A stretch of 6,061 nucleotides of DNA from NCBI GenBank assembly GCA_050115015.1, contig JASFRI010000269.1, positions 1-6,061 on the forward strand, given 5' to 3'. Source of the stretch: JASFRI01 sp050115015. GTDB taxonomy: Bacteria; Acidobacteriota; Polarisedimenticolia; CBDVAL01. The notes beneath the pieces are model-generated. The model was not told where the DNA came from and searched no databases. It saw only the letters and a list, made by a program, of their open reading frames with translations. The position numbers and the translations under genes were made by a program. Below, in pieces: positions 1 through 6,061 of this stretch (the stretch's first letter is position 1; each line of letters opens with the position of its first letter).

Positions 1-1
1 C

Positions 2-388
2 GGCACCGTGAACGGCGAGCCGGCCGACCGGTTCCCCTTCCCGGTGGATCGGGCCCTCATGGACCGCGGTCACGAGCGCTTCGACATCTTCTGCTCCCCC
101 TGCCACGACCGGCTCGGGACGGGCCGGGGCATGGTGGTGCGCCGGGGCTTTCCCGAGGCGGCGTCGTTCCATGTCGACCGGCTCCGGGAGGCGCCCGCGG
201 GCTACTTCTTCGACGTGATCACCCGCGGCTTCGGCCGCATGCCGCCCTATGCGGCCCAGATCCCCGTCCGGGACCGCTGGGCCATCGTCGCCTACGTGCG
301 GGCCCTGCAGCTGAGCCAGGGGGCGACCATCGACGACGTCCCGGATGCCGAGCGCACCCGCCTGCTCTCCGAGAGGGTGGAGCCATGA
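2..388 (+). CDS. actE: Alternative Complex III monohaem cytochrome c subunit ActE (5' partial)
   Basis: This is the C-terminal part of the ActE subunit of Alternative Complex III, a periplasm-facing c-type cytochrome thought to carry electrons out of the complex to the terminal oxidase. The sequence shows one haem-attachment site, CSPCH (bases 92-106), and a likely axial methionine in GFGRMPPYA (Met codon at 239-241). The reading frame is open to the left edge. A GTG at 8 could be read as a start, but the residues before it (Gly-Thr) and the following VNGEPAD..FPFPV fit the internal ActE pattern, so I treat the gene as truncated by the window. The missing part would hold the signal peptide or lipobox and perhaps 60-90 residues (inference from family size). 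The stop overlaps the actF start in ATGA. Family recognition rests on the CSPCHD, RRGF, FHVDRLR, YFFDVITRGFG and RDRWAIVAYVRALQLSQ segments. Confidence 0.9.
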   Translation, partial: GTVNGEPADRFPFPVDRALMDRGHERFDIFCSPCHDRLGTGRGMVVRRGFPEAASFHVDRLREAPAGYFFDVITRGFGRMPPYAAQIPVRDRWAIVAYVRALQLSQGATIDDVPDAERTRLLSERVEP

Positions 389-1563
389 CCGACGATCTCC
401 AGCGCATGCCCGAGAGCATCGACCGGGCCCGGCGGATCGCCCTGGGGACCGGGATCGTCGGCGCCCTGGCCAGCGCGGCGGGCTGGTTCCTGGACCCCGC
501 ACAGTTCTTCCGCTCGTACCTGTGGTCCTACGTCTTCTGGGTCGGGTTCCCCCTGGGGTGCCTCGGGATCGTGATGCTTCAGCACCTGACCGGCGGCCGC
601 TGGGGGATCAGCCTGCGCCGGATCCTGGAGTCCGGCACCCGCACCCTGCCGCTGATGGCCGTGGCGTTCCTGCCGATCCTCGCGGGCATGCCCCACCTGT
701 ACATCTGGTCCCGCCCGGAGGTCGTGGCGGCGGACGAGCTTCTCCAGCACAAGAGCGCCTATCTCAACATCCCTTTCTTCACCGTGCGGTTCGTCGCCTA
801 CTTCGGGATCTGGATCCTGCTGGCCACCCTGCTGAACCGGTGGTCCGCCCGGCAGGACGGGGATCCGGACGTGCAATGGACCCGCAAGATGCAGGGCATC
901 AGCGGGCCCGGCATCGTGCTCTACGTCCTCACGATGACCTTCGCGTCGGTGGACTGGATGATGTCGCTGGAACCCCACTGGTTCTCCACCATCTACGGCT
1001 TTCTCCTGGTCTCCGGCCAGGCCCTGGCGGCCATGTCGTTCTGCATCGCCATCGCCATCCTGCTGGCGCCGCGCCGCCCGCTGCGCCTCCTGGTCACGGC
1101 GGATCGATTCCAGGACCTCGGGAAGCTTCTCCTGACGTTCGTGATGGTCTGGGCCTACTTCGCCTTCTCCCAGTTCCTCATCATCTGGGCGGGCAACCTC
1201 CCGGAGGAGATCCCCTACTACCTCCGGCGCCTGCAGGGGGGCTGGGGATGGCTCGGAATGGCACTGGTACTGCTGCAGTTCTCGCTGCCGTTCCTGCTGC
1301 TGCTGTCCCGGACCCGGAAGCGGGATTCCCGGAAGCTCGGCCGGATCGCGATCCTGGTCATCGCCATGCGGGTCGTGGACGTCTACTGGCTCACCGCGCC
1401 GGCCTTCTCGGAGAGCGCAGGGGTGCACTGGATGGACCTGACGGTGGTCGCCGGCCTGGGTGGGCTGTGGGTCTCGTTCTTCCTGTGGCAGCTGACCCGC
1501 CGGCCGCTGCTGCCGGTGGGCGATCCCTATCTGCGGGAGGTGCTCGGAAATGCAGCCGGATAA
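385..1563 (+). CDS. actF: Alternative Complex III integral membrane subunit ActF
   Basis: A 392-residue polytopic membrane protein with about ten predicted hydrophobic helices, near residues 19-35, 47-66, 88-106, 131-150, 170-187, 204-227, 245-268, 286-307, 318-335 and 350-370. Segments I recognise from ActF include the MLQHLTGGRWG region (64-74), HKSAYLN (122-128), MSLEPHWFSTIYG (193-205) and WAGNLPEEIPYY (268-279). ActF is related to the NrfD-like quinol-binding subunit ActC. In solved ACIII complexes it is a membrane subunit without a redox cofactor, proposed to contribute to proton translocation or stability; that role is family knowledge and is not visible here. The start at ATG 385 overlaps the actE stop by 4 bases, with a purine-rich GAGAGGG at 371-377 as the likely ribosome binding site. 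Its end overlaps the next gene by 14 bases. The length is normal for the family, and I see no frameshift. Confidence 0.93.
   Translation: MTDDLQRMPESIDRARRIALGTGIVGALASAAGWFLDPAQFFRSYLWSYVFWVGFPLGCLGIVMLQHLTGGRWGISLRRILESGTRTLPLMAVAFLPILAGMPHLYIWSRPEVVAADELLQHKSAYLNIPFFTVRFVAYFGIWILLATLLNRWSARQDGDPDVQWTRKMQGISGPGIVLYVLTMTFASVDWMMSLEPHWFSTIYGFLLVSGQALAAMSFCIAIAILLAPRRPLRLLVTADRFQDLGKLLLTFVMVWAYFAFSQFLIIWAGNLPEEIPYYLRRLQGGWGWLGMALVLLQFSLPFLLLLSRTRKRDSRKLGRIAILVIAMRVVDVYWLTAPAFSESAGVHWMDLTVVAGLGGLWVSFFLWQLTRRPLLPVGDPYLREVLGNAAG
1535..1540 (+). promoter_or_regulatory. Ribosome binding site inside the actF 3' end
   Basis: GGGAGG lies nine bases before ATG 1550 and inside the last codons of actF. 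It supports the 14-base overlapping start of the small membrane protein over any later start. Confidence 0.65.
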
Positions 1564-1966
1564 GAACATCCCGTCCGGCAATCCGGGATACGAGACCCGG
1601 GATGCGAGCCTGAAGCTCGCGGTGTGGATCGGCCTGGGCCTCGTGATCCTCTGCCTCCTGGCCTTCGTCACGATGCGTGGCCTCTACGACTCCCTGTCGG
1701 AGGCGGAGGCCGCCCGTCAGCCGCCCCCCTCCGCCCTGCGCCCCGAGGGGGAGACACAGCCGCCCGAGCCCCGTCTGGCGACCCATCCCACGCGGCCGCT
1801 GCGCGAGCTGCGCGCCGAGGAGGACGTCGTCCTGCAGGGATACGGGTGGCTGGACGAGGTCACGGGGACGGTGCACATCCCGATCGAGAGGGCCATCGAC
1901 CTCACCCTCGAGCGCGGCCTGCCCCACGAGGCGACGGGGCAGGACGGGCGACGGAGCGCGCCATGA
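1550..1966 (+). CDS. Small single-helix membrane protein of the ACIII/oxidase operon, function unknown
   Basis: This 138-residue protein has no function I can assign. It has a polar N-terminus, one hydrophobic helix at about 23-42, and a proline- and charge-rich linker (about 52-90). It ends in a compact conserved-looking segment at 98-125: YGWLDE, then HIPIERAIDL, then ERGLP. Similar short proteins with a YGW.D...IPI.RA....RGLP ending occur between ACIII genes and SCO or oxidase genes in other bacteria (recalled pattern, not searched). By the positive-inside tendency the N-terminus may be cytoplasmic and the conserved tail periplasmic, though the charge bias is weak. It contains no CXXCH, and its only cysteine (Cys35) sits in the helix, so it is unlikely to carry a haem or metal. 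It overlaps actF by 14 bases and the SCO gene by 4 (ATGA). It could be an accessory ACIII subunit, a linker between ACIII and the oxidase, or an assembly factor; these are inferences from context only. Confidence 0.85.
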   Translation: MQPDKNIPSGNPGYETRDASLKLAVWIGLGLVILCLLAFVTMRGLYDSLSEAEAARQPPPSALRPEGETQPPEPRLATHPTRPLRELRAEEDVVLQGYGWLDEVTGTVHIPIERAIDLTLERGLPHEATGQDGRRSAP

Positions 1967-2772
1967 CCCGCAGGATGCTGACCCTCGCGACGATTGCCGT
2001 GGTGCTCCTGGCGGGCAGCGCCCGGGCCCAGACCGCGCCGCCGGGACTCGAGGGAATCGAGATCGTCCAGCACCTCGACGAGACCATCCCCGCGGACCTC
2101 GTGTTCCGGGACGAGACCGGCCAGCCGGTGAACCTCAGGGAGATCTCGGGCGGTCGCCCGATGATCCTGGCGCTGGTCTACTACGAGTGCCCGATGCTCT
2201 GCACCCAGGTCCTGACGGGCCTCGTGCAGAGCCTGGACGTGCTGGAGTTCAACGCGGGGGAACAGTTCGACGTGGTTGCGGTGAGCATCGATCCCGGGGA
2301 GACCCCGGATCTGGCGGCGGCCAAGAAGCGGAGCTACGTGGATCGCTACGGCAGGGAAGGCACCGAGGGCGGCTGGCACTTCCTGACCGGCGATGAGGAG
2401 TCGATCCGACGGCTGGCGGAGACCGTGGGCTTCCAGTACCGCTACGACCCCGAGACCGACCTGTTCGCGCACGCCGCGGGGATCATGATCGTGACCGCAG
2501 ACGGCCGGCTCTCGCGCTACTTCTACGGCGTGGAGTACCCGCCCCGGGACGTCCGCCTGGCCCTCATCGAGTCCTCCAAGAACAAGATCGGGACCGTGGT
2601 CGACCAGGTCATCCTCTGGTGCTTCCCGTACAACCCCGCCACGGGGAAGTACAGCGTGGCCATCACCCGGGTGATCCGCGGCGCCGGCGCCCTGACCGTG
2701 CTCCTCCTGGTCGTCTTCATCGCCGGCCACCGGATCCGCGAGTTCCGCCGGACGCATCGGGGGGTCGCATGA
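1963..2772 (+). CDS. sco: SCO1/SenC-family copper chaperone for cytochrome c oxidase, with C-terminal membrane helix
   Basis: A 269-residue SCO-family protein. SCO proteins have a thioredoxin fold and bind copper through a CXXXC pair and a distal histidine to help metallate the CuA site of oxidase subunit II. Here the pair is CPMLC (Cys76 and Cys80; codons at 2188 and 2200) and the likely histidine is His170 in LFAHAAG (codon at 2470). An SIDPGETP segment (108-115) and GWHFLTG (137-143) also fit the family. Residues 1-22 look like a Sec signal peptide ending ARA, with cleavage before Gln23. After the usual fold the protein carries an extension with a further cysteine (Cys220, in WCFPYNP) and a hydrophobic helix at about 242-256 followed by an arginine-rich tail. 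That predicts a C-terminally anchored periplasmic domain. ATG 1963 is chosen over the longer upstream open frame because it follows GGAG at 1953-1956, gives the signal peptide, and overlaps the previous stop by 4 bases. The stop overlaps coxB by 4 bases. Confidence 0.93.
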   Translation: MTRRMLTLATIAVVLLAGSARAQTAPPGLEGIEIVQHLDETIPADLVFRDETGQPVNLREISGGRPMILALVYYECPMLCTQVLTGLVQSLDVLEFNAGEQFDVVAVSIDPGETPDLAAAKKRSYVDRYGREGTEGGWHFLTGDEESIRRLAETVGFQYRYDPETDLFAHAAGIMIVTADGRLSRYFYGVEYPPRDVRLALIESSKNKIGTVVDQVILWCFPYNPATGKYSVAITRVIRGAGALTVLLLVVFIAGHRIREFRRTHRGVA

Positions 2773-3767
2773 ACGAGACCTCCTTCTGGACGGACCTCCC
2801 GCTCTGGCCAGCCCGGGCCGCCACGTCGGCGGGGAAGGTGGACGCGCTGTTCCTCTTCCTCGTCGCCATCACGCTCTTCTTCTCCCTGCTGATCGCCACC
2901 CTGGTCGTCTGGTTCGGAATTCGCTACCGGAGCCGCGGGGGAACGCGGAAGGCCGTCCCGGTCCACGGATCCCTGGCACTGGAGCTCATCTGGACCCTGA
3001 TCCCGCTGGCCCTGGCCATGGTGATCTTCGGCTGGGGGGCCCACGTGTACATGAGCCTCAAGCGGCCTCCCGACGAGGCCATGGACGTGCACGTGGTCGG
3101 CAAGCAGTGGATGTGGAAGCTGCAACACCCGGGTGGCAGGCGGGAGATCAACGAGCTGCACGTCCCGGTGGGACGGCCCGTGCGGCTCCTGATGACCTCC
3201 GAGGACGTGATCCACAGCTTCTTCGTCCCTGCGTTCCGGATCAAGATGGACGTGTATCCCGGCCGCTACACCGAAACCTGGTTCGAGGCGACGAAGCCCG
3301 GCCGCTACCACCTCTTCTGTACCGAGTACTGCGGGACGAAGCACTCGGAGATGATCGGCTGGGTGGAGGTCATGGAGCCGGCGGACTTTCAGGCGTGGCT
3401 CAGCGGCGATGCCGGCATCTCGATGGCCTCCGCCGGGGAGCGGCTGTTCACGAACCTGGGCTGCATCACGTGCCACCACGAGGATCCCGGGGCCCGCGGG
3501 CCGTCGCTTCACAACCTGTTCGGCTCGGAGGTCCACCTGGAGGGCGGCACCGTCCTGACGGCGGACGAGTCGTACATCCGGCAGTCGATCCTCGACCCAT
3601 CGTCCCAGCTGGTGAAGGACTACAAGCCGATCATGCCGACGTTCCGGGGGCTGGTGAGCGAGGAGGGCGTTCTGCAGCTGATGGAGTACATCAAGACGTT
3701 GACCGACGAGGAGACGGAGGATACCGCGAGGAGCGCCCGTCAGGAGACCGAGGAGCCAGCATCATGA
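2769..3767 (+). CDS. coxB: Cytochrome c oxidase subunit II with fused C-terminal cytochrome c domain (caa3 type)
   Basis: This 332-residue subunit II accepts electrons at a binuclear CuA centre and passes them to haem a of subunit I. It has two N-terminal helices (about 26-50 and 70-93; Glu72 lies in LELIWTLIP), the aromatic QWMWK patch at 113-117, and a periplasmic cupredoxin domain. All CuA ligands are visible: His149, Cys184, Glu186 (through its backbone carbonyl), Cys188, His192 and Met195. A cytochrome c domain follows, with CITCH (232-236; codons from 3462) and a likely axial Met289 in KPIMPTF. The protein is therefore a caa3-type fusion carrying its own tethered electron donor. The C-terminus (312-332) is a Glu/Thr-rich, probably disordered tail. 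I see no cleavable signal peptide or lipobox at the N-terminus. ATG 2769 overlaps the SCO stop in ATGA; its ribosome binding site is only a G-run at 2759-2764, so translation probably depends on coupling. The end overlaps coxA by 4 bases. Confidence 0.97.
   Translation: MNETSFWTDLPLWPARAATSAGKVDALFLFLVAITLFFSLLIATLVVWFGIRYRSRGGTRKAVPVHGSLALELIWTLIPLALAMVIFGWGAHVYMSLKRPPDEAMDVHVVGKQWMWKLQHPGGRREINELHVPVGRPVRLLMTSEDVIHSFFVPAFRIKMDVYPGRYTETWFEATKPGRYHLFCTEYCGTKHSEMIGWVEVMEPADFQAWLSGDAGISMASAGERLFTNLGCITCHHEDPGARGPSLHNLFGSEVHLEGGTVLTADESYIRQSILDPSSQLVKDYKPIMPTFRGLVSEEGVLQLMEYIKTLTDEETEDTARSARQETEEPAS
3751..3755 (+). promoter_or_regulatory. Ribosome binding site of coxA
   Basis: AGGAG lies eight bases before ATG 3764 and within the last codons of coxB. 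It fixes the coxA start there, although the same frame stays open far upstream through coxB. Confidence 0.65.
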
Positions 3768-5383
3768 GCACGGCGAGGGACACGTCCCGCATCAACTACC
3801 TGAACGTCAGCTACGGTGTCCGCTCGTGGCTCCTGACCACGGACCACAAGCGGATCGGCATCCTGTACCTGGCCTCCATCACGTTCATGTTCCTGCTGGG
3901 AGGCCTGTTCGCCGTGGCGATCCGGATGGAACTGCTCACCCCCGCCGGGGATCTGGTCCAGTCGGAGACGTACAACAAGATGTTCACGGCTCACGGCGTC
4001 CTGATGATCTTCTTCTTCCTGATCCCGTCGATACCGGCGGTGCTGGGGAACTTCCTGATCCCCCTCATGATCGGGGCGCGGGACATGGCCTTCCCGAAGG
4101 TGAACCTGCTGTCCTGGTACATCTACGTCGCCGGGGCGGCGTTCACCCTGTGGGCGCTGATCCATGGTGGCGTCGACACCGGTTGGACGTTCTACACGCC
4201 GTACAGCTCCTCGTGGTCGAACACGTATGTCATGGCGACGGCGGTCGGGGTGTTCATCACCGGGTTCTCCTCGATCCTCACCGGCCTCAACTTCATCGTG
4301 ACGATCCACCGGATGCGGGCCCCGGGCCTCACCTGGTCCCGCCTGCCCCTGTTCGTCTGGGCGCACTACGCCACCGCCATCATCCAGATCCTCGGGACGC
4401 CGGTGGTCGCCATCACGATCCTGCTCGTGGGGGCGGAGCGGATGCTGCGGCTGGGCTTCTTCGATCCCGCCCTGGGGGGCGACCCGGTGCTGTTCCAGCA
4501 CCTCTTCTGGTTCTACTCGCACCCCGCCGTCTACATCATGATCCTCCCGTCCATGGGGGTCATGAGCGAGATCGTCGCCTGCTTCTCGCGGAAGCGCATC
4601 TTCGGCTACTCCTTCGTCGCCATCTCGAGCCTCGCCATCGCCCTGCTCGGGTTCCTGGTGTGGGGCCACCACATGTTCACCACCGCCCAGTCGCCGTACG
4701 CCTCCCTGGTGTTCTCGGTGCTGACGTTCCTGGTGGCGATCCCCTCGGCGGTGAAGGTCTTCAACTGGTCGGCGACCCTCTACAAGGGGTCCATTTCTTT
4801 CCAGACGCCGATGATCTACGCCTACGGCTTCCTGGGGCTGTTCACCATCGGCGGCCTCACCGGGCTGTTCCTCGCGACCCTGGGGGTGGACATCCACGTT
4901 CACGACACCTACTTCGTGGTGGCGCACTTCCACTACATCATGGTGGGAGGCGCGATCATGGGCTATCTGGGAGGGCTGCACTTCTGGTGGCCGAAGATGA
5001 CCGGCCGGCTCTACTCGGAGTTCCTGGGCCGGATCTCGGCGGTGGTCATCTTCCTCGGGTTCAACCTGACGTTCCTGCCGCAGTTCTTCCTGGGCTACCT
5101 CGGGATGCCGCGCCGCTACCACGTGTATCCTCCCGAGTTTCAGGTCCTCAACGTCATGTCCAGTGCGGGGGCGTCCATCCTCGGCGTCGGGTACGCGCTC
5201 CCGCTGTTCTACCTGATCTACTCGATGCGGTACGGCAAGAAGGCGTCCGAGAACCCGTTCGACGCCACCGGGCTGGAGTGGACCACCCCCTCGCCGCCGC
5301 CGCAGCACAACTTCGACGAGATCCCGGTGGTCACCGAAGAGGCCTACGATTATCCGGCCAGGGAGGCGAAGAAAGTTGCCTGA
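3764..5383 (+). CDS. coxA: Cytochrome c oxidase subunit I, haem-copper oxidase, A2-type
   Basis: This 539-residue catalytic subunit reduces O2 to water at the haem a3-CuB centre and pumps protons. It begins with a TTDHKRIGILY segment typical of subunit I, and its size fits a 12-helix protein. Ligands visible in order are His77 (low-spin haem), His253 (CuB) with the cross-link tyrosine Tyr257, His302-His303 (CuB), His388 (haem a3) and His390 (low-spin haem). Asp107 in GARDMAF fits the D-channel entrance and Lys331 in PSAVKVFNW the K-channel lysine. Arg450-Arg451 fit the haem propionate pair. The motif at 251-256 is YSHPAV, so the glutamate of A1-type oxidases (HPEVY) is replaced by alanine and a Tyr-Ser pair precedes the histidine. 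This is the published signature of the A2 subfamily, which includes the Rhodothermus marinus caa3 oxidase. ATG 3764 overlaps the coxB stop by 4 bases and follows AGGAG. The last 40 residues form a hydrophilic tail. The coxA end overlaps coxC by 8 bases. Confidence 0.98.
   Translation: MSTARDTSRINYLNVSYGVRSWLLTTDHKRIGILYLASITFMFLLGGLFAVAIRMELLTPAGDLVQSETYNKMFTAHGVLMIFFFLIPSIPAVLGNFLIPLMIGARDMAFPKVNLLSWYIYVAGAAFTLWALIHGGVDTGWTFYTPYSSSWSNTYVMATAVGVFITGFSSILTGLNFIVTIHRMRAPGLTWSRLPLFVWAHYATAIIQILGTPVVAITILLVGAERMLRLGFFDPALGGDPVLFQHLFWFYSHPAVYIMILPSMGVMSEIVACFSRKRIFGYSFVAISSLAIALLGFLVWGHHMFTTAQSPYASLVFSVLTFLVAIPSAVKVFNWSATLYKGSISFQTPMIYAYGFLGLFTIGGLTGLFLATLGVDIHVHDTYFVVAHFHYIMVGGAIMGYLGGLHFWWPKMTGRLYSEFLGRISAVVIFLGFNLTFLPQFFLGYLGMPRRYHVYPPEFQVLNVMSSAGASILGVGYALPLFYLIYSMRYGKKASENPFDATGLEWTTPSPPPQHNFDEIPVVTEEAYDYPAREAKKVA
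5361..5366 (+). promoter_or_regulatory. Ribosome binding site supporting a TTG start for coxC
   Basis: GGGAGG lies nine bases before TTG 5376 and inside the coxA 3' end. No in-frame ATG or GTG lies near this spacing. The next alternative, GTG 5400, has no comparable purine-rich sequence upstream, so this site favours the TTG. Confidence 0.65.
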
Positions 5384-6023
5384 CGCGCACGCCGCCCATG
5401 TGGCGCACCAGTTCGAGGACGCCTCGCAGCAGTACGAGTCGGCCAGCCTCGGGATGTGGGTCTTCATCGTACAGGAGATCCTGTTCTTCGGCGGTCTCCT
5501 GGCGGCTTACTGCGTCTACCGCGTCCAGTACCCCGCGGCCTTCGCCGAGGCGAGCCACGAGCTGGACGTCACGCTCGGCGCGGCGAACACCGCCGTCCTG
5601 CTGCTCAGCAGCCTGACGATGGCGCTCGCGGTCCACGCCGCCCAGATGGGTCGTCGCCGCCAGCTCGTCGTGATGCTGATCCTGACGCTGATTCTGGGCT
5701 CCACGTTCCTCGGCGTGAAGGGTGTCGAGTACCACGCGAAGTTCGAGCACCATCTGGTCCCCGGCCCGCACTTCTCGTTCCAGGGACCGCACGCCGGCCA
5801 GGTGCAGCTCTTCTACTCGCTGTACTTCGGGCTGACGGGCCTGCACGCGCTGCACATGATCGTCGGCGCGGGGCTGCTGATCTGGCTGCTGGTGGGGGCC
5901 GTCAAGGGGCGGTTCTCGCCCGACTACTACAATCCCGTGGAGATGACCGGGCTCTACTGGCATTTCGTGGACATCGTCTGGATCTTCCTGTTCCCGCTGC
6001 TGTACCTCATAGGGAGGCACTGA
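5376..6023 (+). CDS. coxC: Cytochrome c oxidase subunit III
   Basis: This 215-residue haem-copper oxidase subunit III is a membrane protein without redox cofactors that stabilises subunit I and supports its proton uptake. It belongs to the short form with five predicted helices, near 25-47, 68-88, 97-117, 143-173 and 194-213; the longer mitochondrial-type protein has seven. Recognisable features are GMWVFIVQEILFF with Glu34 in the first helix, the LGVKGVEY segment with Glu119, GLHALH at 155-160, and the closing YWHFVDIVWIFLFPLLYL segment (194-211). The start is assigned to TTG 5376 because of the well-spaced GGGAGG; this overlaps coxA by 8 bases. GTG 5400 would remove eight residues and cannot be excluded. 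It fits directly after coxA and before a probable subunit IV gene, the usual order in this oxidase type. Confidence 0.95.
   Translation: MPDAHAAHVAHQFEDASQQYESASLGMWVFIVQEILFFGGLLAAYCVYRVQYPAAFAEASHELDVTLGAANTAVLLLSSLTMALAVHAAQMGRRRQLVVMLILTLILGSTFLGVKGVEYHAKFEHHLVPGPHFSFQGPHAGQVQLFYSLYFGLTGLHALHMIVGAGLLIWLLVGAVKGRFSPDYYNPVEMTGLYWHFVDIVWIFLFPLLYLIGRH
6012..6017 (+). promoter_or_regulatory. Ribosome binding site of the probable coxD
   Basis: GGGAGG sits nine bases before ATG 6027, the same spacing as at the coxC and 1550-1966 gene starts. It is the main nucleotide evidence that a new gene starts at the right edge. Confidence 0.6.
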
Positions 6024-6026
6024 AGC

Positions 6027-6061
6027 ATGTCCGGCCATGTGATCCCGGTGCGGTTCTACAT
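6027..6061 (+). CDS. coxD: Probable cytochrome c oxidase subunit IV (3' partial, first codons only)
   Basis: Only eleven complete codons are present, reading MSGHVIPVRFY. The pattern of a short polar start followed by HVIPVR.Y resembles the N-termini of the small prokaryotic cytochrome c oxidase subunit IV family, which normally follow coxC and form a small helical membrane subunit. The gene begins three bases after the coxC stop and has a well-placed GGGAGG. The identification rests on position and a very short match, so a different membrane protein remains possible. Confidence 0.6.
   Translation, partial: MSGHVIPVRFY

Noticed and set aside
8..10. GTG 8 as the true start of the cytochrome gene.
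   Set aside because: No room for a ribosome binding site, no signal peptide would remain for an exported haem protein, and the flanking residues fit the inside of ActE.
292..1671. A 459-codon open frame on the minus strand opposite actF.
   Set aside because: Same low-complexity charged composition, no recognisable motif, and it spans a well-supported plus-strand gene and both its junctions.
1624..1962. An upstream extension of the SCO frame to an ATG at 1624.
   Set aside because: The extra residues are Arg/Pro-rich and overlap the 138-residue gene. ATG 1963 gives a clean signal peptide, a GGAG and an ATGA junction.
1717..3536. Minus-strand open frames of 346 (1717-2757) and 337 (2523-3536) codons opposite the SCO and coxB genes.
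   Set aside because: They are shadows of the plus-strand genes by composition, cross gene boundaries, and show no credible protein features.
3740..5467. A 575-codon open frame on the minus strand opposite coxA.
   Set aside because: Its translation is rich in Arg, Glu, Asp, His, Gly and Pro with no domain, as expected for the reverse of G+C-rich membrane-protein codons. The plus strand holds an unmistakable complete coxA.
3826..5616. A 596-codon plus-strand frame overlapping coxA and coxC in another phase.
   Set aside because: Stop-free because of high G+C; the translation is Arg/Gly/Pro/His rich with no domain, and it runs across the coxA-coxC junction. The similar plus-strand frame at 345-1613 over actF was rejected for the same reason.
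1..6061. Search for CRISPR, tRNA, insertion sequences, terminators, riboswitches or a novel non-coding element.
   Set aside because: No repeats, inverted-repeat plus T-run, or tRNA-like pattern was noticed by eye, and the window is coding almost to the last base.

Overview
This is a compact, G+C-rich (roughly two-thirds by eye), entirely plus-strand stretch of a bacterial respiratory operon. It joins the end of an Alternative Complex III (ACIII, quinol:electron-acceptor oxidoreductase) gene cluster to an aa3/caa3-type cytochrome c oxidase cluster. The proteins resemble those of aerobic, G+C-rich, non-model Gram-negative lineages that carry ACIII followed by a caa3 oxidase, such as Acidobacteriota, Gemmatimonadota, some delta-proteobacterial or Rokubacteria-like groups, and Rhodothermus-like bacteria. 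The sequence alone does not let me name the phylum.

Layout: 2-388 is the 3' part of actE (monohaem cytochrome c subunit, start outside the window). 385-1563 is actF (polytopic membrane subunit). 1550-1966 is a small single-helix membrane protein with a conserved C-terminal motif, of unknown function. 1963-2772 is a SCO-family copper chaperone with an unusual C-terminal membrane helix. 2769-3767 is coxB, with a CuA domain fused to a C-terminal cytochrome c domain. 3764-5383 is coxA, with all haem and CuB ligands and the A2-type YSHPAV signature. 5376-6023 is coxC, probably starting at TTG. 6027-6061 is the first codons of a probable subunit IV gene (coxD).

The genes are packed without usable intergenic space. 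Four junctions are ATGA stop/start overlaps of 4 bases, two are longer overlaps (14 and 8 bases), and the last leaves a 3-base gap. I see no promoter, terminator, RNA gene, repeat or mobile element, and no gap long enough to hold one. The arrangement implies one polycistronic transcript with translational coupling, starting upstream of the window and continuing downstream.

Functionally, ACIII oxidises membrane quinol and passes electrons to ActE. These can go to the cytochrome c domain tethered to CoxB, then CuA, haem a and the haem a3-CuB centre of CoxA, where O2 is reduced with proton pumping. The SCO protein would load copper into CuA. Co-transcription and the tethered cytochrome are consistent with an ACIII-oxidase supercomplex, which is an inference here. 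The core is a known type of system. The less explained parts are the small protein at 1550-1966 and the tail-anchored SCO protein.
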